64,000 nucleotides of DNA from Chitinophagaceae bacterium 26-R-25. GTDB lineage: Bacteria > Bacteroidota > Bacteroidia > Chitinophagales > Chitinophagaceae. Below, piece by piece: positions 34,414 to 42,818 of this stretch. Position 1 is the stretch's first letter. Each line of letters begins with the position of its first letter. The position numbers were made by a program, and so were the translations under genes. The stretch is from contig JARWSJ010000001.1 in the NCBI GenBank assembly GCA_029906195.1, positions 1,922,001 through 1,986,000 of the forward strand. The letters run 5' to 3'. Under the pieces are notes generated by a model. The model did not search any database, had not been told where the DNA came from, and saw only the letters and a list, made by a program, of their open reading frames with translations.

Positions 34414-35514
34414 ATGCATCAACATGAAAAGCAGGCGATAAAGGACAGAGCCGGATCAATGGAGGATTGCCTGCACAGGGTTTTCTTTGCTTACGGCCTC
34501 GATCATGACAAGGCACAGGCGGAAGCGTTTGGCAACGGACTTATCAATAAAACCTGGAAGATTGAGTTTGGCAACAGCAAGTACATTTTGCAAAATGTCA
34601 ACAGCGATATATTTAATGAACCCTGGCTCATCGCTAACAACGTAAGAGCAATTGCAGATTTTATTCGTGACCAAAATCCCGAATATCTGTTTGTAACGCC
34701 AGTGCAGACGATAAGCGGTGATGAAATGTTTTACGATGAAACATTCGGCTATTTTCGCCTGATGCCGTTCATCCCCGATTCACATACGATCGACGTTGTG
34801 GAATCGCCTGAGCAGGCATACCAGGCAGCTTTTCAATTTGGAAAATTCACCGGCTCCCTTTCGGGATTTGATGTGAGCAAATTGAAAATCACTTTGCCAG
34901 ACTTTCACAATCTTTCACTGCGCTATGAACAATTTCATAACGCTTTAAAAAACGGAAACAGAGAAAAGATCAGGCAAGCACAGGAAAGCATAAAACTCAT
35001 TCAACAGTTTGAACCAATTGTAAAAGAGTTTGACAAAATACATGCTGGCAATACATTCAGACAACGGGTAACGCATCACGATACGAAGATCAACAACGTA
35101 TTGTTCAACAAACATGGTAAAGGCATTTGCATTATTGACCTTGATACAATAATGCCGGGGCTTTTCATTAGTGATGTTGGAGATATGATGCGCACCTATT
35201 TATCTCCTGTAAGTGAAGAAGAAAGCGACTTTAGCAAGATCGTTATTCGCGAAGATTTCTACCAGGCCATCGTGCACGGTTATAATGAATACATGGCGAA
35301 GGAACTTACCGCAGATGAACAACATCATTTTCTTTACTCCGGAAAATTCATCATTTATATGCAGGCGATGCGCTTCCTTACGGATTACCTGAACAATGAT
35401 AAATACTACGGTGCAAAATATCCTGAGCAAAACTTCGTTCGCGCAAACAACCAGATCACGCTGCTGCAAAGGCTTACGGAGAAAGAAGAAGTACTGGGAA
35501 AGATCAGGAATTGA
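34414..35514 (+). CDS. N-acetylhexosamine 1-kinase-like (NahK-type) phosphotransferase
   Basis: The 366-residue protein has the aminoglycoside/choline kinase fold. The nucleotide-binding N-lobe has 'GNGLINKTWKIEF' and 'YILQNVNSDIF' (residues 40-67). The catalytic loop is 'HHDTKINNVLF' (221-231) and the metal-binding motif 'DLDTIMPG' (242-249). The 'LQ.VN..IF' and 'H.D.K..N' signatures match NahK, which phosphorylates GlcNAc/GalNAc at C1 for a salvage pathway. No signal peptide, so cytoplasmic. It would use the GalNAc released by the upstream enzymes. The stop overlaps the first unit of a type B arm. Confidence 0.85.
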   Translation: MHQHEKQAIKDRAGSMEDCLHRVFFAYGLDHDKAQAEAFGNGLINKTWKIEFGNSKYILQNVNSDIFNEPWLIANNVRAIADFIRDQNPEYLFVTPVQTISGDEMFYDETFGYFRLMPFIPDSHTIDVVESPEQAYQAAFQFGKFTGSLSGFDVSKLKITLPDFHNLSLRYEQFHNALKNGNREKIRQAQESIKLIQQFEPIVKEFDKIHAGNTFRQRVTHHDTKINNVLFNKHGKGICIIDLDTIMPGLFISDVGDMMRTYLSPVSEEESDFSKIVIREDFYQAIVHGYNEYMAKELTADEQHHFLYSGKFIIYMQAMRFLTDYLNNDKYYGAKYPEQNFVRANNQITLLQRLTEKEEVLGKIRN

Positions 35515-35543
35515 ATAACTGATTAACTGAATAACTGAGTATT
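35505..35543. repeat. Type B single arm at the kinase stop
   Basis: TGAATAACTGATTAACTGAATAACTGAG-like units (8-base period) start within the last codons of the kinase gene. No right arm nearby; the type I repeat follows. Confidence 0.72.
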
Positions 35544-35573
35544 CACACTCATCGAAATTTGAAAGAAAGTTCC

Positions 35574-35660
35574 TTGTCATCCCGAGGGACGAGGGATCTG
35601 GGTTTTACATTAACACTCTGTTAGATTACCACTCAGATCCCTCCTACGTCGGGATGACAA
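35574..35660. repeat. Type I inverted repeat, second copy (27-base arms, three mismatches)
   Basis: Arms at 35574-35600 and 35634-35660 share TTGTCATCCCGA...AGGGATCTG with the element at 24500-24597. Three positions in the middle differ between arms; the 33-base loop is unrelated to the other copy. It lies in the 296-base gap between the kinase and DUF3472 genes. Confidence 0.85.
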
Positions 35661-35810
35661 CAGTCTTTCACTTCTGGTTCTTACTGCTATAGGTTGAAAG
35701 ATTGCTTCGCTACATTTTCTTTAAGTGCAAAATTACTTTCGATACACATGCCTCAAAATCTGCTATGGCCCGCAATAACGTGCTGCAGCAAAACTCCACA
35801 AACACAATAC

Positions 35811-37100
35811 ATGAAAAAACTTCCATTAGCCATACTTATCTGTTGTCTATTTAACACCGTCTCGTTGCATTCATTCGCAACCGTAGCAGATACTTCAGTT
35901 GTGATCCCTGCCGGGGGCAACACATTTACAAGCAACAATGAAAATATTGTAAAGCAAAACGGTATTTCCGGATGGAACAATCAAAACACCGCGCTTGAAA
36001 TATATGTGCGTGTTACCCAACCCGGTACGTTAAAGCTGTTGCTAAATGCATCGACGGACGACAAAAGCACGATTGCTGTAACTATTGGCAACCAATCAAA
36101 AAAAATTAAACTCACAAAGAACGACACACTCGTTAATGCAGGTGAATGGCGTTTGAAAGACACGGGCTATGTAAAAGTAGAATTGAAAGGAATTGAAAAA
36201 ACCGGCAACTACTTCGCGGACATCAAGAGCTATAACGTTTCCGGAACTGCTGTTAATTCAAAAACCGTTTTCGTAAAGAACAATGATGGCAATTACTTTT
36301 ACTGGGGTCGTCGTGGGCCTTCGGTGCATCTTGGCTATACGTTAAGCAACGATGTAAAAGCAGAATGGTTTTATAATGAAGTCACAGTTCCTGCCGGTGA
36401 GGATGTTATTGGTTCTTACTACATGGCCAACGGATTTGCCGAGGGTTATTTTGGCATGCAGGTAAATTCAGCTACAGAAAGAAGAATTTTGTTTTCTACC
36501 TGGAGCCCATTCACTACTGATGATCCAAAGAAAATTCCCGCAGACCAGCAAATTGTAATGCTTCGCAAAGGCGAAGGCGTTCATACGGGTGAGTTTGGCA
36601 ATGAAGGTTCAGGTGGTCAAAGCTATCTGCGTTACAACTGGAAAGCCGGTAACACTTACAAATTCTTGTTGCATGCTCAACCCGATAATAGCAGCAACTC
36701 GACAACATACACCGCATATTTTTTCGCCCCGGAAAAAAATGAGTGGCAATTGATCGCTTCTTTCAAGCGTCCAAAAACCAATACGTACTTAAAACATCTC
36801 CACTCCTTCCTTGAAAACTTCAATCCGGAGCAGGGCAATAAAACAAGAAAGGTTTTGTTTGGCAATCAGTGGGTGTGCGATGTAAATGGCAACTGGAGTG
36901 AATTGACAGATGCGAAGTTTACCGGTGATAACACTGCACGCATTGGTTATCGTATGGATTACGGAGGAGGCCTGGATAAAAGCGGTCTGTTTTATTTGCA
37001 GAACTGCGGTTTCTTTAGCAAGTACACAACGCTCAACGGAAATTATAAACGACCTGCAACTGGGATGAAACCTGTAATTGACTTTGGGAAATTACCATAG
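35811..37100 (+). CDS. Secreted DUF5077/DUF3472-domain protein
   Basis: From the ATG at 35811 the protein has 429 residues and a signal peptide (MKKLPLAILICCLFNTVSLHSFA). The N-terminal part (about 30-180, 'VVIPAGGNTFTSNN' onward) fits a DUF5077-like beta-sandwich. The following region, 'GRRGPSVHLGYTLSNDVKAEWFYNEVTVPAGEDVIGSYYMANGF', is typical of DUF3472 proteins. These occur in Bacteroidota polysaccharide loci and are thought to bind or process glycans; activity is not established. An upstream in-frame ATG at 35694 was rejected because it precedes no signal sequence. It is the last gene of the plus-strand operon. Confidence 0.82.
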   Translation: MKKLPLAILICCLFNTVSLHSFATVADTSVVIPAGGNTFTSNNENIVKQNGISGWNNQNTALEIYVRVTQPGTLKLLLNASTDDKSTIAVTIGNQSKKIKLTKNDTLVNAGEWRLKDTGYVKVELKGIEKTGNYFADIKSYNVSGTAVNSKTVFVKNNDGNYFYWGRRGPSVHLGYTLSNDVKAEWFYNEVTVPAGEDVIGSYYMANGFAEGYFGMQVNSATERRILFSTWSPFTTDDPKKIPADQQIVMLRKGEGVHTGEFGNEGSGGQSYLRYNWKAGNTYKFLLHAQPDNSSNSTTYTAYFFAPEKNEWQLIASFKRPKTNTYLKHLHSFLENFNPEQGNKTRKVLFGNQWVCDVNGNWSELTDAKFTGDNTARIGYRMDYGGGLDKSGLFYLQNCGFFSKYTTLNGNYKRPATGMKPVIDFGKLP

Positions 37101-37104
37101 GATA

Positions 37105-37264
37105 GTTGAGAATTGAGAGTGGAGAGTTGAGAGTTGTTGGGAGCTATTTAGTGGCAGGTTGGGGCTTCTAACAACTTACAACCTTCACTCTCAATTTTCA
37201 ATTATCAACTTTCAATTTTCAATTCTCCACTCTCAATTCTCCATTCTCAACTCTCAACTCTCCC
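37105..37264. repeat. Type C inverted repeat (7-base period, GAGTTGA/TCAACTC)
   Basis: Left arm 37105-37138 (GAATTGAGAGT, GAGTTGAGAGT). Right arm 37171-37264, about twice as long, with TCAATTTTCAATTTTC and TCTCAACTC units. It ends 10 bases before the -7 box of the helicase gene. Confidence 0.83.
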
Positions 37265-37274
37265 CTCTGCTCCC

Positions 37275-37282
37275 TACCTTTG
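37275..37282 (+). promoter_or_regulatory. Helicase gene -7 box (TACCTTTG), possible leaderless start
   Basis: Exact TAnnTTTG match ending five bases before the ATG at 37287. The predicted transcription start falls at or next to the start codon, so the mRNA could be leaderless. Confidence 0.5.
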
Positions 37283-37286
37283 CCGG

Positions 37287-39188
37287 ATGGACTATTTCAA
37301 GAACCTTCAGGATCTACTGAAAATAGAAAGGCAATACGACAGCGATATTTACAAAGAATTGATGGAACGCTCTTCTGTTAATGCAAGAAGAGAAGAAGGC
37401 ATTACGTGGTATCCAATTGCCATCAGAGATACTGAACTGGGCCGGGGTGATTACCTGAATGTTGAAGTGGAACGGACCACACACCATGAGGTTATGCATC
37501 AACTAAGGGCAGGCGTTCCGGCAGCCCTGTTTTCCAATCATGATTCTAAAAATGACCGAGTTGAAGGCGTGATCACTTACCAAAGTGGCAACCGCCTGAA
37601 GATAAACCTGCGCACTGATGAGCTTCCCGATTGGAGCCGCGATGGCAAGCTTGGCATTGATCTGTTGTTTGACGACAATAGCTATGATGAAATGCAGAAT
37701 GCCCTGAAACTGGCGTCAATACAGTATGACAAGGACCAGAGCAACCTCGTTCAAATTTTAACCGGCAAAAAATCTGCTACTTTCAACGCCGGTGAAAGCA
37801 AGTATCAAAACAACAAACTGAATCCATCACAACAGGAAGCTGTCAACAAAATCCTCGATGCAAATAATCTTGCCATTGTACATGGTCCTCCCGGCACTGG
37901 CAAAACAACTACGCTTGTTCAGGCAATAAAAGCATTAAATAAAAAAGATCACCATCAAATTTTAGTAGTCGCACCGAGTAATACGGCGGTCGATCTGTTG
38001 AGTGAAAAATTATCGGAAGAAGGTTTGAATGTTTTGCGCATTGGTAACCCCGCCCGCGTTTCGCAAAGATTACAATCCATTACCCTCGACAATAAAATTT
38101 CCGAACACAGCAGCAACAAGGAAATTAAAAGACTAAAGAAACAGGCAGCAGAGTTTAAAAACATGGCGCATAAATACAAGCGCAATTTTGGAAAAGCTGA
38201 ACGTGATCAACGAAAAGCTTTGTTTGATGAGGCACGAAAAATAATGAAGGAGGTTGAAAATACTGAACAGTACATCATCAACGATCTTGTTGCCGGAGCA
38301 GATGTAATTACAGCCACGCTTGTTGGCGCAAATCATTACACCATAAGGGATCTGCGTTATGGCACTGTGGTGATCGACGAAGCGGGACAATCTATAGAAC
38401 CTGCCTGCTGGATACCTATTCTGAAAGCACAAAAATTGATTATGGCCGGTGACCATTTGCAGTTGCCGCCCACGATAAAATCTGAAGAAGCCGCGAGAGG
38501 CGGGCTGAGCATTACGCTACTGGAAAAATGTGTTGAACTGCACCCTGAAGCAGTTGTGCTACTTAATGAACAATACCGGATGCACGAAACGATCATGGGA
38601 TTTTCATCGCAGGAATTTTATCACAACAAGCTGAGAGCGCATGAATCGGTTGCCAGACACGCATTGTTTCCTAATGACAGCGCTTTGTCATTTATAGATA
38701 CTGCCGGCTGCGGCTTTGATGAAAAAATTGAAGGCACCAGCGCTACCAATCCGGAAGAGGCTGCATTTGCTTTCAAACATTTAACCAATTTCGTTGCTGA
38801 GCTAAGCAATCACTACACTACGGAAAACTTTCCGTCGATTGCGGTCATCTCTCCTTACAAACAACAGATCGAAATTTTGCGCGAGCAAATCCAACATGCT
38901 GAACCGCTAAAAAAATATGGCGACAAAATTTCTATAAACACCATCGATAGTTTCCAGGGTCAGGAACGCGATGTGGTCTACATCAGCATGACGAGAAGCA
39001 ACTCAGAAAATAAGATCGGCTTCCTTTCGGACATTCGCCGCATGAATGTAGCGATGACACGTGCCCGCAAAAAGCTCGTTGTTATCGGCGACAGTGCTAC
39101 ACTGGCACAATTTCCTTTCTATGGCGATTTTATTGCCTACGCAGAAAAACATGATGCGTATAAGAGTGCGTGGGAATTTATGGAATAA
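37287..39188 (+). CDS. SF1 superfamily helicase (IGHMBP2/UPF1-like)
   Basis: The 633-residue protein has a beta-barrel N-terminal region, then SF1 helicase motifs. Walker A is 'HGPPGTGKTTTLVQ' (residues 199-212), followed by 'ILVVAPSNTAVDLL', Walker B 'VVIDEAGQSIEPACW', 'IMAGDHLQLPPTIKS', 'LLNEQYRMHETIM', 'SFQGQERDVVYISMTRSN' and 'RMNVAMTRARKKLVVIG'. This order is typical of the UPF1/IGHMBP2 group, which unwinds RNA or DNA 5' to 3'. The role in bacteria is uncertain, perhaps R-loop or RNA quality control. A long coiled segment (about residues 265-330) lies between motifs I and II. Confidence 0.92.
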   Translation: MDYFKNLQDLLKIERQYDSDIYKELMERSSVNARREEGITWYPIAIRDTELGRGDYLNVEVERTTHHEVMHQLRAGVPAALFSNHDSKNDRVEGVITYQSGNRLKINLRTDELPDWSRDGKLGIDLLFDDNSYDEMQNALKLASIQYDKDQSNLVQILTGKKSATFNAGESKYQNNKLNPSQQEAVNKILDANNLAIVHGPPGTGKTTTLVQAIKALNKKDHHQILVVAPSNTAVDLLSEKLSEEGLNVLRIGNPARVSQRLQSITLDNKISEHSSNKEIKRLKKQAAEFKNMAHKYKRNFGKAERDQRKALFDEARKIMKEVENTEQYIINDLVAGADVITATLVGANHYTIRDLRYGTVVIDEAGQSIEPACWIPILKAQKLIMAGDHLQLPPTIKSEEAARGGLSITLLEKCVELHPEAVVLLNEQYRMHETIMGFSSQEFYHNKLRAHESVARHALFPNDSALSFIDTAGCGFDEKIEGTSATNPEEAAFAFKHLTNFVAELSNHYTTENFPSIAVISPYKQQIEILREQIQHAEPLKKYGDKISINTIDSFQGQERDVVYISMTRSNSENKIGFLSDIRRMNVAMTRARKKLVVIGDSATLAQFPFYGDFIAYAEKHDAYKSAWEFME

Positions 39189-39189
39189 T

Positions 39190-39316
39190 GGAGAGTGGAG
39201 AATTGAGAGTGGAGAGCTAATTGAAAGTTGAAAATTGAAAATTGAAAACAGACGCCGGTTGCCTTTGCAACCAGTAACATCCAACAACTCTCCATTCTCA
39301 ATTCTCAACTCTCAAC
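39190..39316. repeat. Type C inverted repeat after the helicase gene
   Basis: Left arm 39190-39247 (GGAGAGTGGAG, AATTGAAAATTGA) and right arm 39290-39316 (TCTCAACTCTCAAC). It starts one base after the helicase stop and opens the 811-base gap to lptD. Confidence 0.78.
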
Positions 39317-39660
39317 TAAAAATAAGGGGGAAAAGAAGGCAAGTAACAAATAGAAAAAATAAGGGGACGGATATGGAGGGAGAAAAATATACTTGATTCG
39401 AATTAGTGGTCATCGGGCAGACTAATAAAATCTCTTCGATACACCAGCGCCTCTTAAGCTTAGCTTTTTAAAGGATTAATTGGATTTTAATTTCTGAAAT
39501 TCAGATTTCATATATAGTTCCGTTCATAATTTCCTCTCGTTCCATTTATCAAAATTAGATTAGGGTTCAATTAGTCCTCGTGAGGATTTACACTAAAAAA
39601 ATGTGACATACATCACACTTTTTTACAACTCAATGATAGTCAATGATTAATGTTTATAAA
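39317..39660. other. Gene-free AT-rich region with a CRP-type palindrome
   Basis: No convincing gene on either strand. It holds a short palindrome (TCTGAAATTCAGA near 39495) and the CRP-like site at 39602-39617. A minus-strand -7 match (TAATTTTG, 39557-39550) is present. A 33-codon minus-strand frame at 39312-39413 is too weak to call. Confidence 0.5.
39602..39617. promoter_or_regulatory. CRP/FNR-type palindrome TGTGA-N6-TCACA
   Basis: TGTGACATACATCACA has exact CRP consensus half-sites with the right six-base spacer. It is flanked by seven A's on the left and six T's (after one C) on the right, extending the symmetry to about 30 bases. It lies between convergent genes. It could be an operator for an unseen transcript or just a weak bidirectional terminator stem. 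Confidence 0.45.
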
Positions 39661-39750
39661 TTAGGGATTTAGAACGGCGGGCCAGTGAGGAAATATTTTG
39701 CCGGAATGGGGTTAGGGCGAAAAGCTGCATGAATGTTGTTTGGCGGATAG

Positions 39751-39796
39751 CACACTGATGACACTGATTGAACTGATTTACACTGATTTCTTAAAC
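39751..39796. repeat. Type J repeat (9-base period, CACTGATGA/AACTGATTT)
   Basis: CACTGATGACACTGATTGAA then CTGATTTACACTGATTTC, almost identical to the reverse complement of 54992-55040. The two copies are more than 15 kb apart. Only one arm is seen here. Confidence 0.8.
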
Positions 39797-39827
39797 GATT
39801 AGCATTATTACCGTTGAAGTGCGCGAC

Positions 39828-39858
39828 GCCCGTCCGAAACGGATTCATCCGGGCGGGC
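39828..39858. repeat. Type H palindrome (31 bases)
   Basis: Outer arms GCCCGTCCG / CGGGCGGGC with an inner CGGATTCATCCG core, the same core as at 18076-18101. Confidence 0.75.
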
Positions 39859-39897
39859 AACGATGCCCAATTGAAATACCGCTGTCGATTACCCAAA

Positions 39898-39932
39898 ATA
39901 AAAAAACCTGACAGATCAAAAACCTGCCAGGT
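39898..39932 (-). terminator. lptD intrinsic terminator
   Basis: On the minus strand ACCTGGCAGGT pairs with CTGTCAGGT across a short loop and is followed by seven T's and ATTTT. It lies about 70 bases after the lptD stop, beyond a type A arm. Confidence 0.8.
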
Positions 39933-39956
39933 CCAATAAAGTATGCCGCACTATGC

Positions 39957-39998
39957 CAATTCCTAATTCCTAATTCCTAACTCCTAATTCCTAATTGA
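39957..39998. repeat. Type A single arm at the lptD 3' end
   Basis: Five to six AATTCCT/AACTCCT units ending two bases before the lptD stop codon. Confidence 0.78.
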
Positions 39999-39999
39999 T

Positions 40000-42735
40000 T
40001 TACGTTCCTCCATAGAACGAGTTCCTCTTATTCACTCTCAGGTCGCGAAGAATGCTGGATTTAGGATTGATGGTGATATTGAAGTACCTGGTGATACCCA
40101 CCGGTGTTACGTTGATTGCCATTTGCCAGCAGTGCATTTCTCTCGAAACGAACATTGTAAGCTGTTGAATGGAGCCACCCTTAAAATCGTAATAAGTGTT
40201 GGCACCCACTTTCCATTTTGGCGTCAGGTTGAAGTCCCCTCCCAGTGTTATGCTGGATGTGACACGGGTTTCGTAACCGCTATAATCGTATCTCAGTGAC
40301 CGTGAAAAACTCAATGAGTATGAGACATTGACATTCCATGGAATATCGAAATCGGCAAATTCTGCCGGGTTGTTTCGTATATAATCTATCTGCGACTGCT
40401 GCTCCTCCATTGTCATCGGCAGGCTATTATCCGTGTTGTTTTTCAGGGCTTTTTCCTTTTGTTCCTTCTTCTTACTAGAGAACTGCGTAGAAAGTGCGAT
40501 GCTTCCTGTTGTTATCTGACCGAGTGAAAACTTGCCACCGCCCTGCCATGCGTATTTATCGATTCTGTAGCCGCGGTCATTTGTCTTGTAAGGGTCCAGC
40601 ACTGCATTGGCAGTCAGATTTACTTTCTCAAACAATGTACTTCTCAGATAGAAGTTCATGGTGGAAAGTTTAAATGAATCGGCCATGAGGTTGTAACTAC
40701 CGTTTACACCAAAACCGTCAATTAGTTTCACCTTTTTAATGCCTCCGTTGGTAGAATCCTTTTTGGAGCGCACTTTCATTTCGAGGTTGTTGTCAAGTCC
40801 AAAATTGATACCACCAAAAGTTCCTTCTGAGAACGGTCCGTTTATCGTTCCTGTATAGTAGGAATAACGCTGGTATATTGTGTCCCTTGTTCCTTTCTGC
40901 TGATTATCTATTACGTTCGCAATGGTGGAGTAATAGTCCTTGGCGGCGAGATCGGGCTTATAACTTATACCAAAGGTGGGTCGTATCACGTGGCGGATTG
41001 CCTGCAGCTTACTGTTTTTACCAAACTTATTATAGGATCCAAACAACGCAGTACTCAGCGATAAACTGAATGAAACGTCGTTTGCTACGTAAAATCCTTT
41101 ATTGTGCGTAACACGTAAAAAGTTACTGGTGGGGTCCCATTGGCGGTAAATGCGCTCGCCGTACCATTTCTCCTGCAAACTTACACCCGGCGCCACGGTA
41201 ACGGCTCCGCCCAATATTGGCGGCAACGAAAGTGAAATGGGAATATTATGGGAAACACCCCACTGCATTGTGTCCAGCAGCTTCGACACGCTAAATGCAG
41301 TGTCATAAAAAGAGGTTTGGTTGGTGAACGTTGTATTCAACCCAATACCCAGCTTTTGGTACCATTTAGGCGTACCTACAAATTCCTTCGGCTGGAACGG
41401 GTAAAAGTTATTTACTGTAAAGGCACCATTCGGCAGGCGGATGTTATACAAACGTGTTACGTTGTTTTGATCGTGGCCCGCACTTAACGAAAGGTTATAC
41501 TTGTTGTTCCAGTTTTTTGTATAGGCAATTGAAGAATACAACTGGTTGTTGAAGTTCACCGTTGGGTTATACGAATACTGGTTGTATTTGGAAGACGAAA
41601 TGTTCACACTCGCCATGAAAGTCGTTCCTGGTCTCGCTTTGCTGTCCACTGTATGGCTCCACATAAGGCTCCAGAGCTTGCTGGTGGTAAATTCCTGGGC
41701 ACCAGCGTTGCTTAGCATACGCATGTGGTTATACGAAAAACTCATCTGGCCGGAGTAGCGGTAACGCTTTCTGTAAGTAGGTGTAACCGTGGCCATCCAT
41801 CCGCCATAGGAATAAATATTTGTACGGAGCAACACGTCAAAATGTTCGTTCAAAACCTTGTAGTAGCCAAGACCTTCCAGCCCCAAACCGTATTGCTCAT
41901 TGCTCACAAATTGTGGCGGAAGCAAACCAGAGTGGCGGCCTTGCGAGAGCGGAAAAAATCCGAATGGTATATAAAGCGGTAACGGAACACCTTCAAATTC
42001 CGGGTGCACCGGACCGGTGATCGCATATTTTTTATTGATCAGCTCCATTTTGTTTGCACGGAACGCAAAGTGTGGAGTGTCCAGGTCGCAGGTTGTAAAA
42101 CGGCCGCGGTAAGCGTAGTAAATTTGTTTGGACACAGCTTTCGCCTTTTCACTATTCAGAAATATTTCTCCCTGATTCACGTAAGTGTTTCTGGTAAGCC
42201 CCTTCATCGATTTCATGTCGAAAGCCAGTGAGTCAGATTCGGTTTTGCTGTCGGCTTGTGCAAATTTTGGCTTCTGCACCATTTGATTAAGCGTGTCAAA
42301 AGTATGCGTGGCCGTAATGATCTGCGTGCTTTGATCAAGCGCGATCTGATAAGCATCCAATGTAATATCGTTATACTTTACATGGGCTTTATTATAGAGG
42401 TATATTTTTTTTGTAGGAACATCCATCACCATTGAGTCAGATGCTGTATAGCTTATGGGCGCGTCCAAAGTATCCTTGGATACTTTCACGCCGAAAGTAT
42501 CAATCTTTGTAATAAGTTTTGACGTGTCCTTTTTCGTGGAGTCAATGCCCCGCACCTTTGGTGTAGTATCATGAGCATTTACTACAGGTACAGTGTCTGT
42601 CAGTTTTGCTGTTGATTCAATAAAAACATTAGTTTCGGAATAATTCCCCATCGCTATTAACGTTAAAACAGAAAACATTAACGTGAAAAAGGATGCTGAA
42701 AAACTTTTTAAACTAAATTTACCGCCGTTAATCAT
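40000..42735 (-). CDS. lptD: LptD-like LPS-assembly outer-membrane protein
   Basis: From the ATG at 42735 the protein has 911 residues: a hydrophobic signal (SFFTLMFSVLTLIAMG), an OstA-like jellyroll region about 85-220 ('YTASDSMVMDVPTKKIYLYNKAHVKYNDITLDAYQIALDQ') and a long beta-barrel region with many aromatic strands. Bacteroidota LptD homologues have this layout; the protein would insert lipopolysaccharide into the outer leaflet. A further ATG at 42765 would overlap the divergent amidase's possible upstream start. The gene is divergent from the amidase, which begins an operon with an MlaD-like and a second OstA-like gene. Confidence 0.88.
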   Translation of the reverse strand: MINGGKFSLKSFSASFFTLMFSVLTLIAMGNYSETNVFIESTAKLTDTVPVVNAHDTTPKVRGIDSTKKDTSKLITKIDTFGVKVSKDTLDAPISYTASDSMVMDVPTKKIYLYNKAHVKYNDITLDAYQIALDQSTQIITATHTFDTLNQMVQKPKFAQADSKTESDSLAFDMKSMKGLTRNTYVNQGEIFLNSEKAKAVSKQIYYAYRGRFTTCDLDTPHFAFRANKMELINKKYAITGPVHPEFEGVPLPLYIPFGFFPLSQGRHSGLLPPQFVSNEQYGLGLEGLGYYKVLNEHFDVLLRTNIYSYGGWMATVTPTYRKRYRYSGQMSFSYNHMRMLSNAGAQEFTTSKLWSLMWSHTVDSKARPGTTFMASVNISSSKYNQYSYNPTVNFNNQLYSSIAYTKNWNNKYNLSLSAGHDQNNVTRLYNIRLPNGAFTVNNFYPFQPKEFVGTPKWYQKLGIGLNTTFTNQTSFYDTAFSVSKLLDTMQWGVSHNIPISLSLPPILGGAVTVAPGVSLQEKWYGERIYRQWDPTSNFLRVTHNKGFYVANDVSFSLSLSTALFGSYNKFGKNSKLQAIRHVIRPTFGISYKPDLAAKDYYSTIANVIDNQQKGTRDTIYQRYSYYTGTINGPFSEGTFGGINFGLDNNLEMKVRSKKDSTNGGIKKVKLIDGFGVNGSYNLMADSFKLSTMNFYLRSTLFEKVNLTANAVLDPYKTNDRGYRIDKYAWQGGGKFSLGQITTGSIALSTQFSSKKKEQKEKALKNNTDNSLPMTMEEQQSQIDYIRNNPAEFADFDIPWNVNVSYSLSFSRSLRYDYSGYETRVTSSITLGGDFNLTPKWKVGANTYYDFKGGSIQQLTMFVSREMHCWQMAINVTPVGITRYFNITINPKSSILRDLRVNKRNSFYGGT

Positions 42736-42748
42736 ATAATAGTGTGGG

Positions 42749-42756
42749 CAAAAATA
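42749..42756 (-). promoter_or_regulatory. lptD -7 box (TATTTTTG)
   Basis: Exact TAnnTTTG match on the minus strand, 13 bases upstream of the ATG at 42735, which implies a leader of only a few bases. Confidence 0.55.
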
Positions 42757-42818
42757 GTGATTCACCGTTTACAAAAATCCTAAAAGATCATCGGAAACAG
42801 TTAAATAATTCCATTAGT

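Noticed and set aside
39312-39413. 33-residue minus-strand frame with a hydrophobic stretch (VPLFFLFVTCLLFPLIF) in the gene-free region.
   Set aside because: It is short, lies in AT-rich DNA, ends in a type C repeat, and has no ribosome-binding or promoter support close by. Chance is the simpler explanation.
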